DNA of 64,000 nucleotides from Chlamydiota bacterium (GTDB lineage: Bacteria > Chlamydiota > Chlamydiia > Chlamydiales > Parachlamydiaceae). Position 1 is the stretch's first letter, and the number at the start of each line of letters is the position of its first letter. The stretch spans positions 1,106 to 65,105 of the forward strand of contig JABDGQ010000001.1 of NCBI GenBank assembly GCA_013285965.1, given 5' to 3'. Below the pieces are notes generated by a model. That model searched no databases. It was not told the origin of the DNA and saw only the letters and a program-made list of their open reading frames with translations. Made by a program: the position numbers and the translations under genes. Shown here piece after piece: positions 49,085 to 59,928 of the stretch.

Positions 49085-49622
49085 AATAAAGCGATTATTT
49101 GTAATTACTAGCCATGTGCTTGTCGGCTTTTTTTTAATCTTTCTAGGAATATTTACAATAGCTTCGTCATGGTCTTCTTTTTTGCAAAATGCAACAATCA
49201 ATTTGCTGCGTAGCGAAGGCAAACTATTGTTTATTTCTGGTTTAGTGTTTAGTGTGATTGGCCTTGCCACAATAAATTTAGCATATCAAAAAATAAGTCA
49301 ACGCCAAGTTTTTATCTGCTTAGGTCCCTATGCAGTAGCTTTAAATAAAAAATTGATTGAAAAGTACCTTGCCATAATATGGAAGCAGCATTTTCCTAAA
49401 CACAAATTATCTTATGATGTGATTCTAAAAACAAAATGTATTCAAATTTTAGTAGATTTCCCTGAATCAATAGAAGATGAGCGAGCAGATATCTTAGCCT
49501 CCGTACAAACTAATCTTGAAAATCTTTTTAGAAATACATTAGGATACTCACAGGAGGTTCATTTAATAGCCAACTTCTATAGTCATTCCAGCACTCCTCT
49601 GAATGGCAAAAACAAAATTTGA
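49074..49622 (+). CDS. AmaP-like membrane protein
   Basis: Two N-terminal TM segments, overlaps the Asp23-like gene by 11 nt, central GLATINLAYQKI segment. Confidence 0.5.
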   Translation: MNFKIKRLFVITSHVLVGFFLIFLGIFTIASSWSSFLQNATINLLRSEGKLLFISGLVFSVIGLATINLAYQKISQRQVFICLGPYAVALNKKLIEKYLAIIWKQHFPKHKLSYDVILKTKCIQILVDFPESIEDERADILASVQTNLENLFRNTLGYSQEVHLIANFYSHSSTPLNGKNKI

Positions 49623-49724
49623 TGACTATAATAAAATTTTATTTTTTTGGTGATTCAAAGTCTATACCATATTTTAAGTATTCATGTAGCACACTTATTA
49701 TCAAATATTAATGATAGGCAATCG

Positions 49725-50495
49725 ATGTTATCACAGCATGAAGTTCGTCCATGCACCATTATTGGCAATTGGAAAATGCATAAAACTATTGAAGAAGCGC
49801 GTACTTTTGTAGCGCAATTAATTTCTTCCCAACCCAACGTTAAATGCAACATTGGTTTAGCCGTTCCATTTACTATGATTTATCCTATCGCACAAGAATG
49901 TGCCCATAGTATTGTAACGATTGGTGCTCAAACAATGAACGATGTTTCGCAAGGCGCATTTACTGGTGAAATCGCTGGAAAAATGTTAATCGATGCTGGT
50001 GCTAAATTTGTCATCCTCGGTCATTCAGAGCGGCGCCTTTTGTACGGGGAAGATGATGCCTTAATTAATCGCAAAATTAAACGTGCCATTGAAATCGGCT
50101 TGCAACCACTACTATGCATTGGGGAAACAAAAGAGGAGTATGAGAAAGGTACAACTCAACAAGTAATTGAAAAGCAATTGCAAGAAGATTTAAAAGATAT
50201 ACCTGCAGAACAATTAGCAAATTTAATCATCGCTTATGAGCCAATATGGGCGATTGGTAGTGGTCAAAGCGCTTCTCCGGAAATTGCACAATCTGTGCAT
50301 GCTTACTGTCGGGAACTATTAGCTAAAATGTATAATCAGATATTAGCACAACGCATTGTTATTCAATATGGTGGTTCAGTTGATCCAGAAAACGCACCTA
50401 CTCTATTATCTAAACCAGATATTGATGGATTACTGATTGGAGGAGCATCGCTTTCCCTTGAATCTTTTTTAAAAATAGTAAATAATGACACCTAA
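49725..50495 (+). CDS. tpiA: Triosephosphate isomerase
   Basis: GNWKMHKT, LGHSERR, AYEPIWAIGSGQ, YGGSVDPENA. Confidence 0.95.
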   Translation: MLSQHEVRPCTIIGNWKMHKTIEEARTFVAQLISSQPNVKCNIGLAVPFTMIYPIAQECAHSIVTIGAQTMNDVSQGAFTGEIAGKMLIDAGAKFVILGHSERRLLYGEDDALINRKIKRAIEIGLQPLLCIGETKEEYEKGTTQQVIEKQLQEDLKDIPAEQLANLIIAYEPIWAIGSGQSASPEIAQSVHAYCRELLAKMYNQILAQRIVIQYGGSVDPENAPTLLSKPDIDGLLIGGASLSLESFLKIVNNDT

Positions 50496-50544
50496 TTCAC
50501 CACAATGGTGTAAGTATTTAAAATATCTAACCCCAGTTTAGACT

Positions 50545-50841
50545 ATGATGACGTTTTTATATTTCTTTGCGCTAACACTATTCATGTTTGTCTGCTTTTT
50601 ATTATGCGTCGTCATCTTGATGCAAGAAAGTAAAAGCTCAGGTTTAGGCACTTCCTTTGGTGGCGAGGCTAGTCAATCCCTATTTGGTACATCAACTGCC
50701 GACGTACTAAAAAAATTTACAGCTTGGCTTGCGGTAATATTTTTATTATCGTGTATTATTTTGTCACTTTGGACTAATAAGCTTAGCTATACCAAAATGA
50801 GTAGTGCAGCCTTTAATGTTGACCAAATTGAAGCCGATTAA
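50545..50841 (+). CDS. secG: Preprotein translocase subunit SecG
   Basis: Two TM segments, ILMQESKSSGLGTSFGG. Confidence 0.85.
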   Translation: MMTFLYFFALTLFMFVCFLLCVVILMQESKSSGLGTSFGGEASQSLFGTSTADVLKKFTAWLAVIFLLSCIILSLWTNKLSYTKMSSAAFNVDQIEAD

Positions 50842-50885
50842 AATTTAACCAGTATTTCTTGATTTTATTATCAGTAAAAAGAAAT

Positions 50886-52223
50886 CTATTCATTAATGAC
50901 TATATTAAGTTGCATTCCGGGGCGAATTGTATTAGCTTCTAATTTGTTCATTTTTTTTAAGGCATTGACACTAATTTTATAGCGATTAGCTATCTTCCAC
51001 AATGAATCGCCGGTTTGCACAGTATGAACGATTGCTTTTTTTCTTTTGTTAACGTTAGCTGACTCAACGACCTTTTTAGTAATTGCTGGAGAAACAGCTA
51101 GAGCAATGTTTTTTTCAGCATGGAGCAGCGGTTTGATAGCTATATCTTCAGTAAATTTTGGAAGATCATCGACAGCCAAACTATTCTTAGTATTTTGCAA
51201 ATTAAAGCGCTGGAGTGCAGCTTGATAATTCCATTCCTCAGGCACAGGTTCGCCAAAGCGGGCATATAACCATCTTTGAGCCTGTTGTTGCACTACTGTT
51301 TTGGGATGGGAGAAAAGGATAGTTTTAGCAAAATGCTCTCCCTGTGTGGAGTATGAGGGTGTTAATCGCAGCATCATTGCCACTTGGGAATCAGATAGTC
51401 TTTTTATGGAATAGTCCCATTCATTTTCAAGTAAATAACGGGCCGCTACAGTTGAACCCACTTCCAAACAGTCTAACAAAAATTTTTGCCTTCTGCTTTC
51501 GGATCGATCATGCAATTGCTGCTGCTGTGCTACAAAGATTTGAATCATTTGCCAATCGATCTCAAGCAATAAAGTTAAAACATCATCCTTATTAGGTCCA
51601 ACTCCATTATGATTGAATAACAATTCCACCATCCGAAATTCGGGAGTTAGTATAAAAGTTTCTCGTAAATCCAAGGCCTGTGGATTATTTTTGAGATGTA
51701 AAAACAACCCTTGTGCTGTTAATGGCCAGCGCTCGACTTTGGCAAATTCTTGTAAAACGCTAAATGCCGGTGTTTCAAGATCTGGATAAATACTCAGGGT
51801 AACAAAAGAAGATGAATTAGCGGGTTGCCATTTAATAAAGCGCTTTTTTTTTATATTTGTTTCATTAGGCAATGCGCGTGTTATATCAAAGTTATGAATC
51901 GATACAAGTAGAGCCAAAGCTAAGTCTCTTTCCATCAAACCATTTTCAATCAATAGATTTTGCGATAAACGCTCCACTAATTGCGGAAAGGAAAGTGGCG
52001 CTAACTGAGCGAGAACATCCACACAACCACCTTGATGAGCTTCTATGGCTAGTTGTTGCTCTAAGTTAGCCGGTTTAAGTGTACAATAAGGTGTAGGTGG
52101 ATATTCGTGCATTGCCCAATATGAGAGCAAAGCCAAAACAACAATATTTAAAAGACCACTAATTACCAATGCAATAGTGAGATGGCGCAATCTACAAGAA
52201 AATTGCGGAGGTTGCTCAGACAT
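50886..52223 (-). CDS. LysM-domain membrane protein
   Basis: C-terminal VQTGDSLWKIANRYKISVNALKKMNKLEANTIRPGMQLNI; N-terminal TM. Confidence 0.8.
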   Translation of the reverse strand: MSEQPPQFSCRLRHLTIALVISGLLNIVVLALLSYWAMHEYPPTPYCTLKPANLEQQLAIEAHQGGCVDVLAQLAPLSFPQLVERLSQNLLIENGLMERDLALALLVSIHNFDITRALPNETNIKKKRFIKWQPANSSSFVTLSIYPDLETPAFSVLQEFAKVERWPLTAQGLFLHLKNNPQALDLRETFILTPEFRMVELLFNHNGVGPNKDDVLTLLLEIDWQMIQIFVAQQQQLHDRSESRRQKFLLDCLEVGSTVAARYLLENEWDYSIKRLSDSQVAMMLRLTPSYSTQGEHFAKTILFSHPKTVVQQQAQRWLYARFGEPVPEEWNYQAALQRFNLQNTKNSLAVDDLPKFTEDIAIKPLLHAEKNIALAVSPAITKKVVESANVNKRKKAIVHTVQTGDSLWKIANRYKISVNALKKMNKLEANTIRPGMQLNIVINE

Positions 52224-52253
52224 AGCGTAAATTAATACCAGGGTTGAAATTGT

Positions 52254-53345
52254 CTAAAAGGAACGTCTTTTTTTGAACTTATCCAAGTACTCCAACGCTT
52301 TGCCTGTACCTAGACAAACTGCTAAAAGTGGATTTGGCGCTACAATTACAGGCAAACCAGTAGCTTTAATCAGAGCCTTGTCTAAACCTTGAATGAGTGC
52401 ACCACCACCAGCCATTACCAATCCTCGTTCAACTAAATCGGCGGCAAGTTCTGGGGGACATTTTTCCAATGTTAGCTTCACGCTTTCGATAATCTGTTGA
52501 ATTGGTTCAGCTAAACATTCTCTAATTTCGACTGAATTAATTCGCTTGGTAACTGGCAAACCAGCTACCTGATCGCGCCCACGCACTTCCATTTCCAATT
52601 CGTTGCTACCTAAACTGTAGGCAGAACCAATGGTGATTTTAATTTCCTCAGCCGTTCGAGGACCGATCATTAAATTATAGGTGCGGCGCATATAGTTAAT
52701 TATGCATTCATCAAATTCATCGCCTGCTATACGCAAAGAGCGTGATTCCACGATACCACCCAACGAAATAATGGCAATTTCAGTAGTACCACCACCAATA
52801 TCGACAATCATGCTGGCATATGGCTCATGTACAGGCAGTTCTGCACCAATTGCAGCTGCCATAGGCTCTTCAATAAGAAAAACCTCTTGAGCACCTGCAT
52901 GTAAAGCTGAATCTTCAACTGCCCGTTTTTCTACCCCTGTAATACCAGAAGGTACAGCAATCAAAATTTTTGGCCTAAAAAGGCTGCGAGATGGGGTTAC
53001 ACGCTTAATAATTGCTTTTAACATTCCTTCGGCGATTTCAAAATCGGCAATTACACCATCTTTCATGGGTCTAACGGCATGGATCTTTCGGGGCGTTTTT
53101 CCAAGCATTGCCTTAGCCTTATGCCCAATGGCTAATACTTCGTTGTTTGTGGAATCAACTGCTACGACTGATGGTTCGGCCAATACAATACCTTTTCCAC
53201 GCACAAATACAAGTGTGTTTGCAGTTCCTAAATCAATGCCAATGTGGTTTGAAAATACACCTCGAAAGCGCGATAATTGGCCAATGGTCGCTCCAAATGC
53301 ACGCGATGCTGAATTTCGAAAGTTACTTTGTGATTTTTTATTCAT
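52254..53345 (-). CDS. mreB: Rod-shape determining protein MreB
   Basis: [45 protein letters not shown]; start set at MNKKSQSN. Confidence 0.95.
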   Translation of the reverse strand: MNKKSQSNFRNSASRAFGATIGQLSRFRGVFSNHIGIDLGTANTLVFVRGKGIVLAEPSVVAVDSTNNEVLAIGHKAKAMLGKTPRKIHAVRPMKDGVIADFEIAEGMLKAIIKRVTPSRSLFRPKILIAVPSGITGVEKRAVEDSALHAGAQEVFLIEEPMAAAIGAELPVHEPYASMIVDIGGGTTEIAIISLGGIVESRSLRIAGDEFDECIINYMRRTYNLMIGPRTAEEIKITIGSAYSLGSNELEMEVRGRDQVAGLPVTKRINSVEIRECLAEPIQQIIESVKLTLEKCPPELAADLVERGLVMAGGGALIQGLDKALIKATGLPVIVAPNPLLAVCLGTGKALEYLDKFKKRRSF

Positions 53346-53501
53346 TAATATTATCCTTAATTGCCTATTATTCCAATCAAAGCAACTTTTGCAAGAAGTA
53401 TATTTTTTCAAGCAATATTTTTGAACTCTATTGGCTTTGAGCGTGTGATTAAAATGAGCTTTTTTATATCTGATTAATTGCTTTTACAAAAAAATTAAAG
53501 T

Positions 53502-56500
53502 TTAAGTTTTTAATAATTCTAATACTTCTTCCCAAGTCAGTTTTGTCATCATATCTTCATCGTGACTGACAACATCTTTAACTAAACTATTTTTTCGTTT
53601 ATGTAATTCTAAAATTTTTTCTTCAATAGTATTAAGTGTAATCAATTTATACGATGAAACTGATTGTGTTTGTCCTAAACGATGCACACGATCAGTTGCC
53701 TGATTGTCAACTGCTGGTGTCCACCACATATCATAGTGAATAACTGTATTAGCACCTACTAAATTTAATCCTGATCCACCAGCTTTTAAAGAAACTAAAA
53801 AAATAGGAATATTTGGATCTTCATTAAATTTTTTAACAATACTCAATCTATTTTTACTAGAACCATCCAAATATTCAAAATTAATGCCCTGTTTTTGCAA
53901 ATCATCGCGCATAATACTGAGCATGCGCGTATATTGACTGAAAATAATAGTTTTATGACGCCCGGCAATTAATGTTTGCAATAACTCCTGTAATAAATCA
54001 TATTTTGATGAATCGCCATGCTCAGCCTGATCTTTAGCAAAAATAGCAGGATGGCAACAAATTTGTTTTAGACGCGTTAAAGTAGCTAAGACATGTATTT
54101 GTACACGATCAAAACCCTCTTTTTGCACTAGTTGCGATAATTCAGCACGCGCTGAATTAGCATAGGCTCGATACAGTTCCCGTTGCACATCTGAGAGATG
54201 ACAGTAATAAATCATTTCCGAGATGGGTGGCAAATCATGCAACACATCTTTTTTCATGCGACGCAAAATGAAGGGAGCAACCTTATTGCGTAAATTTTCT
54301 AAATGATTACCTGCTTCAGCATGAGTTTCAGGGTGGCGAATGTATTTTTCGACAAAACGATCATAAGTACTTAGCAAACCCGGCATTAAAAAATCAAACA
54401 AGCTCCATAATTCATCTAGTGAGTTTTCAATTGGAGTACCAGTTAAAATCAAACGATGCGCAGCTTGGATCATTTTTACTGATTGAGCGTTGCGCGTACT
54501 TCTGTTTTTAATATGCTGCGCTTCATCTAAAATAGCGTAACCAAAATTAATAGTTTTGTAAAACTCGATATCTTTTTGCAGAAGTGTATAAGAAGTAATA
54601 ATAATATCACAATGTTCAATATCACTTAGAAGCTTTTTTCTTTGGCCAGGATTGCCATCGATCGCTAAAATCTTAAGCAAGGGATTAAATTTGGCAAATT
54701 CTTCTTTCCAATTATAGACTAATGATGTTGGACAGACGACAATAGATTTTTTTTCAGGGCTCTCATTTATATATTGCGTCAGTGTAGTAATGGCCTGTAA
54801 GGTTTTACCTAAGCCCATGTCATCGGCTAATATGCCATTTAAATGCATGCTACGCAAACGATCTAACCATGTAATACCGTCTAGTTGATAATTACGTAAA
54901 GAAGCTTGTATATCGGTGGGTATAGCGCGCGTAGTGAAAGGTACTTGTCCTCGTATTTGCTGTTGAATGTTTAACAGCCCCGGTGTAATGGTAATTTTAA
55001 TAGCCGAATTATTAAATTGCGTACTATCAACACTAACTAAACTCCAAAGGGGGCGCTGTTCAACATGATTATCTAAAATTGTGATGCTCATCTCATCAAA
55101 GATTTGTACAATTGGCATGAGTTTGTCTAAATCAAGTACGATAATCTTATGCCCATTTTTGGCATCATCAGAGGGACAACGTCGTTTAATAAATTTCTTA
55201 ATGTGCGATATTTCGATATACGAGCGTTTATAAGTAAGACAATCCCATAGTACATCTAGCGATATACCTTGTAAGTAACCATCTACAATTATCTCTACTT
55301 CATACATATCTACACGTGCGGATTCACGTAAATTTAATTGAAATGTGGTGTTATCGTAAATGAATTGATCAAGCAGATTTTTTGGACAATGAAATTTAAT
55401 TTGATTCTGGTAAGTGGGAATAATTTCGGTCATAAATTCAACGATCTTTTTGTCGTTTTTAGTACTATAAACCCCTTGTATGGGGTCATAATTAAAATCA
55501 TGAAAAAGATCTTCTAAAATCTTCTGTTCTTGCGTTAAGTTACGCGCTAAAATGCCCTGTGGCGAAACAAACGTTAAAATATGCTCTATGGCTAATTGAG
55601 AATGAGCTGCCGGTACTTTGACCTCACCATACACAAAATACAATACAGCTTCTAGTTGACCGTCGACAAAGTGTACATGACACTCCCCACTCACTTTTTC
55701 AACAAAAGGTAAAGTTACAAAACGTTGTACTATCTGGTGATTGGTGATTTGAGCAAAATGCATTAATTCAGGCATAGCATTTTGCACAAAACTACCAAAA
55801 AGGGGCTCAGGAATTGTCATTTTTCGAATAGCAGATAAACTTCGTAGATGTTTGCGTTTAATTGAGCTATGTAAACTATAGTAAGTGTTATTGTAAATCA
55901 AACCAGGCGCGGCACACTCAAATAACCAGGCCTCTTCGCAGGCGATAGCGGAGTTAGCTTGAACCATTATTTTGGGCTTTAGCAAAATTTTTGGTGCCGG
56001 AATTTCTAAATAATCAAGCTCGATACGCAATTTGGCACTTGTGGACGAAAAACGCAATGGCTCTTCTAGGCTGCCAATATAAATACTTGGCAGTGGCAAA
56101 AATAAAGGTTGTTCTTCACAGTCTCCTTCCAGTAGTGCTACATTTTTCTTAGCATAGTTATAAGCGGTTGCTAATAAATTTCCAAATGCCTCTATACCGA
56201 TCAAAGCACTACGTAGTTGTTTGTCATTTTTTATCTCAGCAAATTGCGCAAAATCGGTAATTAATTTTAAAATTTGCGAGCTGGCTTCATCAAAAGAAGC
56301 TATAGAAAAAAAATAGCGCTTGCCACCAATTTGAATGGGTTCATTGTATCGTATAGCTTCCAGGAAAGATTGAATGTTGGCAATATTAAGTGGCTTGGAA
56401 CGTTGTGGTAATCGCAAAGACAATTGAAATTCAAAATGTGGCATCTCAGTTGGTTTTGGTGGCATTAAAAAAATAGCTGCCAATTCAGCCTTATCTTGAG

Positions 56501-57008
56501 TACTTTCACCGGCTATGTAATTAAAAAATGGCGATTGACCAAGTAACTGGGCAGCGTAAACGTATTCTTGTAATAGTTCTCTTTGAAAAGTTTGACCTTG
56601 TTTGGCATTTTCATGATGCTTAGCTTCTTCAATCGTTTCTAATAAACGAGCTTGCGCCAGTTCATCAATGTTATTATCTGTCTCTAGCTCGGTTTGTTGA
56701 GAATAAGCGATAATTAATTCATTGTAATGTGATTCTAAATAAAACAACACAGAAGCCAGGTGCTGACAATCGTATTTATAAGAGCAATCACACTCAGAAT
56801 CGACTATCATCGATTCGTGTAAATTTATTTCTAGATTTGATGTATAGCAATGTTCAAAATTACCTTTCACGCGGCAAGTAAAACGGATAAATTCGGCATT
56901 CAAATGAATGATTTTGATTTCTGCGACCATGTTTTTTTCATATAAAACCTTTCCTTCTTTCAAAATTGATGGGGAGAAATCATGTTTTAACTTACGAAAA
57001 TTTAACAT
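53502..57008 (-). CDS. SNF2-family helicase with N-terminal SWIM zinc finger
   Basis: CDCSYKYDCQHL (SWIM), GILADDMGLGKTLQ, DEAQHIKN, TDRVHRLGQT. Confidence 0.93.
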   Translation of the reverse strand: MLNFRKLKHDFSPSILKEGKVLYEKNMVAEIKIIHLNAEFIRFTCRVKGNFEHCYTSNLEINLHESMIVDSECDCSYKYDCQHLASVLFYLESHYNELIIAYSQQTELETDNNIDELAQARLLETIEEAKHHENAKQGQTFQRELLQEYVYAAQLLGQSPFFNYIAGESTQDKAELAAIFLMPPKPTEMPHFEFQLSLRLPQRSKPLNIANIQSFLEAIRYNEPIQIGGKRYFFSIASFDEASSQILKLITDFAQFAEIKNDKQLRSALIGIEAFGNLLATAYNYAKKNVALLEGDCEEQPLFLPLPSIYIGSLEEPLRFSSTSAKLRIELDYLEIPAPKILLKPKIMVQANSAIACEEAWLFECAAPGLIYNNTYYSLHSSIKRKHLRSLSAIRKMTIPEPLFGSFVQNAMPELMHFAQITNHQIVQRFVTLPFVEKVSGECHVHFVDGQLEAVLYFVYGEVKVPAAHSQLAIEHILTFVSPQGILARNLTQEQKILEDLFHDFNYDPIQGVYSTKNDKKIVEFMTEIIPTYQNQIKFHCPKNLLDQFIYDNTTFQLNLRESARVDMYEVEIIVDGYLQGISLDVLWDCLTYKRSYIEISHIKKFIKRRCPSDDAKNGHKIIVLDLDKLMPIVQIFDEMSITILDNHVEQRPLWSLVSVDSTQFNNSAIKITITPGLLNIQQQIRGQVPFTTRAIPTDIQASLRNYQLDGITWLDRLRSMHLNGILADDMGLGKTLQAITTLTQYINESPEKKSIVVCPTSLVYNWKEEFAKFNPLLKILAIDGNPGQRKKLLSDIEHCDIIITSYTLLQKDIEFYKTINFGYAILDEAQHIKNRSTRNAQSVKMIQAAHRLILTGTPIENSLDELWSLFDFLMPGLLSTYDRFVEKYIRHPETHAEAGNHLENLRNKVAPFILRRMKKDVLHDLPPISEMIYYCHLSDVQRELYRAYANSARAELSQLVQKEGFDRVQIHVLATLTRLKQICCHPAIFAKDQAEHGDSSKYDLLQELLQTLIAGRHKTIIFSQYTRMLSIMRDDLQKQGINFEYLDGSSKNRLSIVKKFNEDPNIPIFLVSLKAGGSGLNLVGANTVIHYDMWWTPAVDNQATDRVHRLGQTQSVSSYKLITLNTIEEKILELHKRKNSLVKDVVSHDEDMMTKLTWEEVLELLKT

Positions 57009-57349
57009 TTTGCTTGCCCTATTTACTGTGAAAAAATCTACCTCTAATCGCCACTAAAACTCATTTGATGCAAATCCTTTTGAGCCATAGTTTGATATGC
57101 GAACAAAAAATACACAAAAGTGGCAATAATTGGGAGAACAATTCTTACAAAAGTCATCTTGAGGTTCTGGCATGAGTACCTTTTGGTTTTTACTTTTGCT
57201 TAAAAAAATGGATTTTTTGTACAGATTGATTAAAAACAGATGCTTTTTTAATCAGTTTTTAAAAAAATATTTATTATCTATGACAATTAAAAATATTTTG
57301 CACGTGATAAATGAAAGAAGACTAATGGAAATATTTCAAAAAAATATAG

Positions 57350-57423
57350 TGTCCTCGGCGCGACTCGAACGCGCGGCCTGTTGCTTAGGAGGCAACCGCT
57401 CTATCCACCTGAGCTACGAGAAC
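57350..57423 (-). tRNA. tRNA-Arg (anticodon CCT)
   Basis: Reverse complement GTTCTCGTAGCTCAGGTGGATAGAGCGGTTGCCTCCTAAGCAAC...CGTTCGAGTCGCGCCGAGGACA folds as tRNA. Confidence 0.93.
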
Positions 57424-57443
57424 ATAATAATCTGAAATTGGGG

Positions 57444-57854
57444 TCAAGGCAAAAAGCGCTCTTTATAATTTATTGCACGCCATTGACAGGTGGAAGGCGT
57501 AACAAATAGATGTCGATGCCGCGCTAATAATCGATAAGCCCAGTTAAACATCCAGCCAGGTAAGAATGACAGTATGCCAATTAGACACCACCGTCCCCCT
57601 AATAACCAGGCTATTTTCAAAACACTTTGCGCCAATATATATGTGCGAGGTAAAGTTTGATAGGCCTCAATCAAAACTAAACTATCAATACTTTGCTGCT
57701 GAGTTAAATAGTGCTTTGCAGTAATACCTTGCAAGGGTGCAAAAACAAATCGTTCTTTTAAATCGATTTGCAATAAATAATGCACAGACACTTGACACAG
57801 CCCACAAGAACCATCATAGAGCACTAAATCGGTCAATCTAGCCATGCTCAGCAT
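57444..57854 (-). CDS. DUF393 / DCC-family thiol-disulfide oxidoreductase-like protein
   Basis: LVLYDGSCGLCQVSVHYLL, FAPLQG. Confidence 0.85.
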   Translation of the reverse strand: MLSMARLTDLVLYDGSCGLCQVSVHYLLQIDLKERFVFAPLQGITAKHYLTQQQSIDSLVLIEAYQTLPRTYILAQSVLKIAWLLGGRWCLIGILSFLPGWMFNWAYRLLARHRHLFVTPSTCQWRAINYKERFLP

Positions 57855-59640
57855 CCAACTTCACACACGGTGCATTGCGCTGCAACGAATCAAACTGTTT
57901 AATAAGTACTACAGCTTCGTTTTCAGAACAATTTGGTTGATGCAACATTACTTTAATTTGTTCTTTTTTTTCCATCCAATTTCTATAAAGAATTTTTTGC
58001 ACAGTTTCAACTAACTGGGCAGATGCTTTCTCTACATTAATTTTCTTTTTTAATAATTCGGACCTCAACAAATCAGCCTCAACCTCCCCTAAGCGATTTA
58101 GCAAGGTGTTTAAATCGCAAGAAAGATTGTTTTCTATGTTTTCAAAATAATATTTAAAAAAATCTCGACAGATGGTGGAGTGAATATCATCTTCTTTTAA
58201 ATTAAGGCGCACAATTTTCATAAGGTCAGAGCGATTCTCCTGCCAAATAAAAAGCATCCAACGCAATAAATCGCTCTCGATAATCCTATCAGAATCAACT
58301 GAGGCCGCTACGGCTAAGTCTTGTTTTTTTATATATACATTTGGGGATATTGGTTCACGCCCAATGTTCATGTATTCTTCAGGAACCTGCAACAAGTGGG
58401 CTAATTTACGCAAAGTTTCATGAACCATTACTGGATAGTTCCAGGAACGGACCAATTTAGCTATTTCTTGAACCAATGCATTCTTAACAGCCGGTGAATC
58501 TAAAGGTTTATTCTTCGCTAAGTATTTAACTAAAAACGATAGGTAATCGATACTTTCTTGCACAAGACGCAAAAAACTATGCGGGCCATATGCGCGTAAA
58601 AATGAATCAGGGTCTTCGCCTGCAGGAAGCATAATGACAAAAACTTCCATACCGTCTTTCTGACAGAGATTGCCTATTTTATAAACTGCCTCTTGCCCTG
58701 CTTTATCTGAATCAAGGGCTAAAAACACTTGTTGTACTCCCATCTGCAAAAGTTGTTGTACATGCCCATCCCCAAAAGCCGTACCCTGTCCAGCAATGGT
58801 GCAATTAAAACCTTCTTGTATTAAGCGTAAAGCGTCGATCTGCCCTTCGACGATAATTACCCGTTTTTCTGAAATTATCCTTTTACGCGAATAATTTAGA
58901 CCAAATAAGACTTGCGATTTTTTAAACAAAATTGTTTCTGGTGAATTTACATATTTTCCACCAGTGGTACTCTCTAAATATTTGCGCGCTGAAAAACCAA
59001 TCACATTCCCACTAGCATTATGAATAGGAAACATAATGCGATTAACAAAAAAATCTTTAAGCGAGCCGTCGGCACGCTCATGCAATAAGCCAGCAGCAAC
59101 CAATGCCTCATATTCTATGCCATTATGCTGCATAAATTTTTGCAGCAAACCATATTTTGATGGAGCCAATCCAATCTGAAAATGATGAATAAAGGCAAGG
59201 TCTATACCGCGCGCGTATAGGTATTTTAAAGCGCAATGTCCTTCTGCTGTGTGCAATAGCGAGAACTGAAAAAATTGATTAGCCTGTTCTAGGGCATTTT
59301 TAAGATTTGATTTATTGGGTCCACGCGGTTCCTCATGCTCATCTAAAGTTTCTAAAGTAATTTTAAAACGCTCAGCGAGAAGCTGAACAGCATCAGTAAA
59401 ATTAATTTTTTGATGATTCATTAAAAAGGCAATAGCATCACCATGTGCTCCGCAACCAAAGCAATGGTAGTGCGTGTCCCCCTTTCTAATAGTAAAAGAA
59501 GGTGTTTTTTCATCATGAAAAGGGCACAAGCCTTTATATGTGCTGCCATTGCGTTTAAGTTCCATATAAGATGAGAGAAATTCAGCTAAATCGACTCTCT
59601 GACGTACTGATTCCAAACTGTTTTTGCTGAAAATGGCCAT
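57838..59640 (-). CDS. dnaG: DNA primase
   Basis: CPFHDEKTPSFTIRKGDTHYHCFGCGAHGDAIAFLM zinc finger, VEGQIDALRL Toprim. Confidence 0.95.
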   Translation of the reverse strand: MAIFSKNSLESVRQRVDLAEFLSSYMELKRNGSTYKGLCPFHDEKTPSFTIRKGDTHYHCFGCGAHGDAIAFLMNHQKINFTDAVQLLAERFKITLETLDEHEEPRGPNKSNLKNALEQANQFFQFSLLHTAEGHCALKYLYARGIDLAFIHHFQIGLAPSKYGLLQKFMQHNGIEYEALVAAGLLHERADGSLKDFFVNRIMFPIHNASGNVIGFSARKYLESTTGGKYVNSPETILFKKSQVLFGLNYSRKRIISEKRVIIVEGQIDALRLIQEGFNCTIAGQGTAFGDGHVQQLLQMGVQQVFLALDSDKAGQEAVYKIGNLCQKDGMEVFVIMLPAGEDPDSFLRAYGPHSFLRLVQESIDYLSFLVKYLAKNKPLDSPAVKNALVQEIAKLVRSWNYPVMVHETLRKLAHLLQVPEEYMNIGREPISPNVYIKKQDLAVAASVDSDRIIESDLLRWMLFIWQENRSDLMKIVRLNLKEDDIHSTICRDFFKYYFENIENNLSCDLNTLLNRLGEVEADLLRSELLKKKINVEKASAQLVETVQKILYRNWMEKKEQIKVMLHQPNCSENEAVVLIKQFDSLQRNAPCVKLDAEHG

Positions 59641-59928
59641 GATCTTCTCTTCTTACACATTGCTGACAAATTATATCAAAAGCTCTTTTTTATGAATATA
59701 ATCCTGTGCTAAAACAATGATCTAAAACAGCTTGTTTACATTCTAACTTTCTATATAATAAACTAAATGAAAAATTAATTTGTTTTTTTTATTGAAAAGG
59801 ATTTAGTAGATGATTAATGTGCTTACATCTGAAATAGATTATTTTTTATGTGAAGTCAAAGGAAGGCCTAGGCTAAACTGTTCTTCGCTAAATTTGGATG
59901 GTTAATAAAATAAATTTAACAATAGTTG

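Noticed and set aside
53065-53440. Two + strand ORFs antisense to the mreB 5' end
   Set aside because: Opposite a strongly conserved MreB N-terminus; no RBS or domain support
57172-57435. 87-aa + strand ORF before DUF393
   Set aside because: Its C-terminus reads through the antisense of tRNA-Arg (VSSARLERAACCLGGNRSIHLSYE), a typical tRNA artefact
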